Shown: positions 4,415 through 5,388 of the stretch, one piece after another | How the letters are laid out: the number at the start of each line of letters is the position of its first letter | Numbering within the stretch: the first letter of the stretch is position 1 | Assembly (NCBI GenBank): GCA_030746455.1 | Contig: JASLMQ010000073.1 | Span: forward strand, 1 to 5,388 | Source of the DNA: Candidatus Latescibacterota bacterium | GTDB lineage: Bacteria; Latescibacterota; UBA2968; GCA-2709665 | DNA: 5,388 bases | Reading direction: 5' to 3' | Program-made: the position numbers and the translations under genes | The notes under the pieces: model-generated | Databases searched by the model: none | What the model saw: only the letters and a program-made list of their open reading frames with translations | Told to the model about the DNA's origin: nothing

Positions 4415-5388
4415 CTAGGATCCCTGCGCGTCCTTCAGGATTTCGTCAATTTGATCGAGATCGTCCTCAGACAGCTCGACCTGCGCGGCCTTCACGTTGT
4501 CCTCGAGCTGCTCCATCTTCGTGACCCCCGCGATCACGGAGGGAATCAGGGGATTCTGAAGCATCCAGGCGATAGCCAACTGTGCCAGCGACATCCCCTT
4601 GCCCTCTGCGACCTTGATCAGCCCCTCCACGGCATTCAGGTTGGCCTCGGTGAGGAACTCGTCCTGCGTGCCGTCGTCGATGATACGTCCGCTTGCCGAG
4701 TCGAGGCTGTCCTTCCGGTAGCGTCCCGTGAGCATGCCGCTGGCAAGAGGATAGAACGGGATCAGGCCGACGCCGGCCTTCTCCACGGCCTTCATGAGAT
4801 CCGCCTCCTTACCGCCCTCCTCGCATGCGACCGCATCACGCTCCAGGAGGTTGTACCGATTCTGGATCGCCGTGATATTGCGGGAGCCGTCCTTCCCCAC
4901 CTTCGCCATCGTCTCGACGGCGTTCCCCATCTTCTCTGCCGAATGGTTGGAGACGGCCACGTAGTGCACCTTGCCCTGGGAGATGACATCGTCGAAAGCG
5001 CCCCACGTTTCCTCCAGGGGCACGCGGTACTCGCCGTCTTCTTCGACACCGTCCTGGTGAATGTAGAGCAGATCGATGTGGTCCGTTTGCAGACGCTCCA
5101 GGCACTTGTCCACCGCGAACCGGATGTAGGCCCGCGAGGTCCCTCGCTGATTCGGCGTGAACTCGGCCTCCATCTGGTGCTCGTCTCGAACCGGATTGTG
5201 GATCTTCGTCGCGAGAACCACCTGCTCCCTCACCGAACGGTCGCGTGAGGAGAAGTAGCGTCCCATCAGCCGCTCGCAGTTACCCGATCCCAGGTTGTAG
5301 GAGCAGGCCGTGTCCCAGTGGAATACGCCCAGCTCAAGGGCCCGATCCAGGACCTCGAAGCCCGCATGGTCTCCGATTCGCGATCCGT
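4415..5388 (-). CDS. Aldo/keto reductase, 5' end outside window
   Basis: The frame stays open from the TAG at 4415-4417 to the right edge (323 visible residues), so the true start lies beyond 5388; the ATG at 5266 is internal because conserved sequence continues upstream. The four catalytic residues of the aldo/keto reductase superfamily are readable: Asp (5312-5314) and Tyr (5297-5299) in DTACSYNLGSGN, Lys (5204-5206) in VVLATKIHN, and His in HIDLLYIHQDG (about 5057-5059). SNHSAEK, the AIQNRYNLLER strand, LIPFYPLASGMLTGRY and the cofactor-binding GVTKMEQLEDNVKA near the C-terminus complete the TIM barrel. Enzymes of this type reduce aldehydes or ketones, including sugars, with NADPH in the cytoplasm; those closest in overall style are the YajO/YgdS-like 'predicted oxidoreductases'. 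Exact substrate unknown. It is the first visible gene of the minus-strand trio and is followed by a strong hairpin (4361-4393). Confidence 0.93.
   Translation of the reverse strand, partial: GSRIGDHAGFEVLDRALELGVFHWDTACSYNLGSGNCERLMGRYFSSRDRSVREQVVLATKIHNPVRDEHQMEAEFTPNQRGTSRAYIRFAVDKCLERLQTDHIDLLYIHQDGVEEDGEYRVPLEETWGAFDDVISQGKVHYVAVSNHSAEKMGNAVETMAKVGKDGSRNITAIQNRYNLLERDAVACEEGGKEADLMKAVEKAGVGLIPFYPLASGMLTGRYRKDSLDSASGRIIDDGTQDEFLTEANLNAVEGLIKVAEGKGMSLAQLAIAWMLQNPLIPSVIAGVTKMEQLEDNVKAAQVELSEDDLDQIDEILKDAQGS

Noticed and set aside
3478..4524. 348-codon plus-strand frame opposite the FAD oxidoreductase
   Set aside because: It is antisense to a firmly identified gene, crosses the spacer and hairpin into the next gene, and is rich in Arg and Pro without any motif; a GC-skew artefact.
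4451..5248. 265-codon plus-strand frame opposite the aldo/keto reductase
   Set aside because: The opposite strand carries all four catalytic residues of an aldo/keto reductase; the antisense frame shows no domain.
1..5388. A defence or mobile-element island around the EVE gene
   Set aside because: No nuclease, methylase, transposase, integrase or tRNA-borne attachment site is visible; the neighbours look like ordinary metabolic genes.

Overview
This is a GC-rich bacterial chromosomal fragment holding five protein-coding genes, two of them cut by the window edges. Two genes on the plus strand (an alpha/beta hydrolase, partial, and an EVE-domain protein) converge on three genes on the minus strand (an aldo/keto reductase, partial; a FAD-dependent oxidoreductase of the FAD_oxidored type; an NAD(P)-binding dehydrogenase with a DUF1932 C-terminal domain). 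No rRNA, tRNA, CRISPR array, transposase or phage gene was seen. The combination of an esterase-like hydrolase, a large FAD_oxidored protein and several sugar- or hydroxyacid-type dehydrogenases recalls carbohydrate-degrading bacteria such as Planctomycetota, Lentisphaerota, Latescibacterota and similar lineages often known from metagenomes. That is an impression from gene types; the phylum cannot be fixed from this window.

Layout: 1-626 hydrolase 3' part (+); 627-757 spacer with a 7-bp tandem tract; 758-1231 EVE gene (+); 1232-1745 a 514-bp spacer without genes between the convergent genes, holding a hairpin pair and a 236-bp element with inverted ends; 1746-2588 DUF1932 dehydrogenase (-); 2589-2730 spacer with an AT-rich 7-bp tandem tract; 2731-4335 FAD oxidoreductase (-); 4336-4414 spacer with a perfect 11-bp hairpin; 4415-5388 aldo/keto reductase (-), whose start lies beyond the right edge.

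The minus-strand trio is transcribed aldo/keto reductase, then FAD oxidoreductase, then DUF1932 dehydrogenase, with gaps of 79 and 142 bp. It may act as a small redox set on sugars, polyols or hydroxyacids, but the gaps and the hairpin mean co-transcription is not assured. The plus-strand genes have no evident functional tie to it. The most notable noncoding content is repeats: a palindromic-ended element of the 'VIPAK...PGMT' intergenic class, a matching terminus inside the 3' end of the hydrolase gene, and two unrelated heptamer tracts in two other spacers. I found no convincing undescribed multi-gene system; the repeats and the redox trio deserve the second look.
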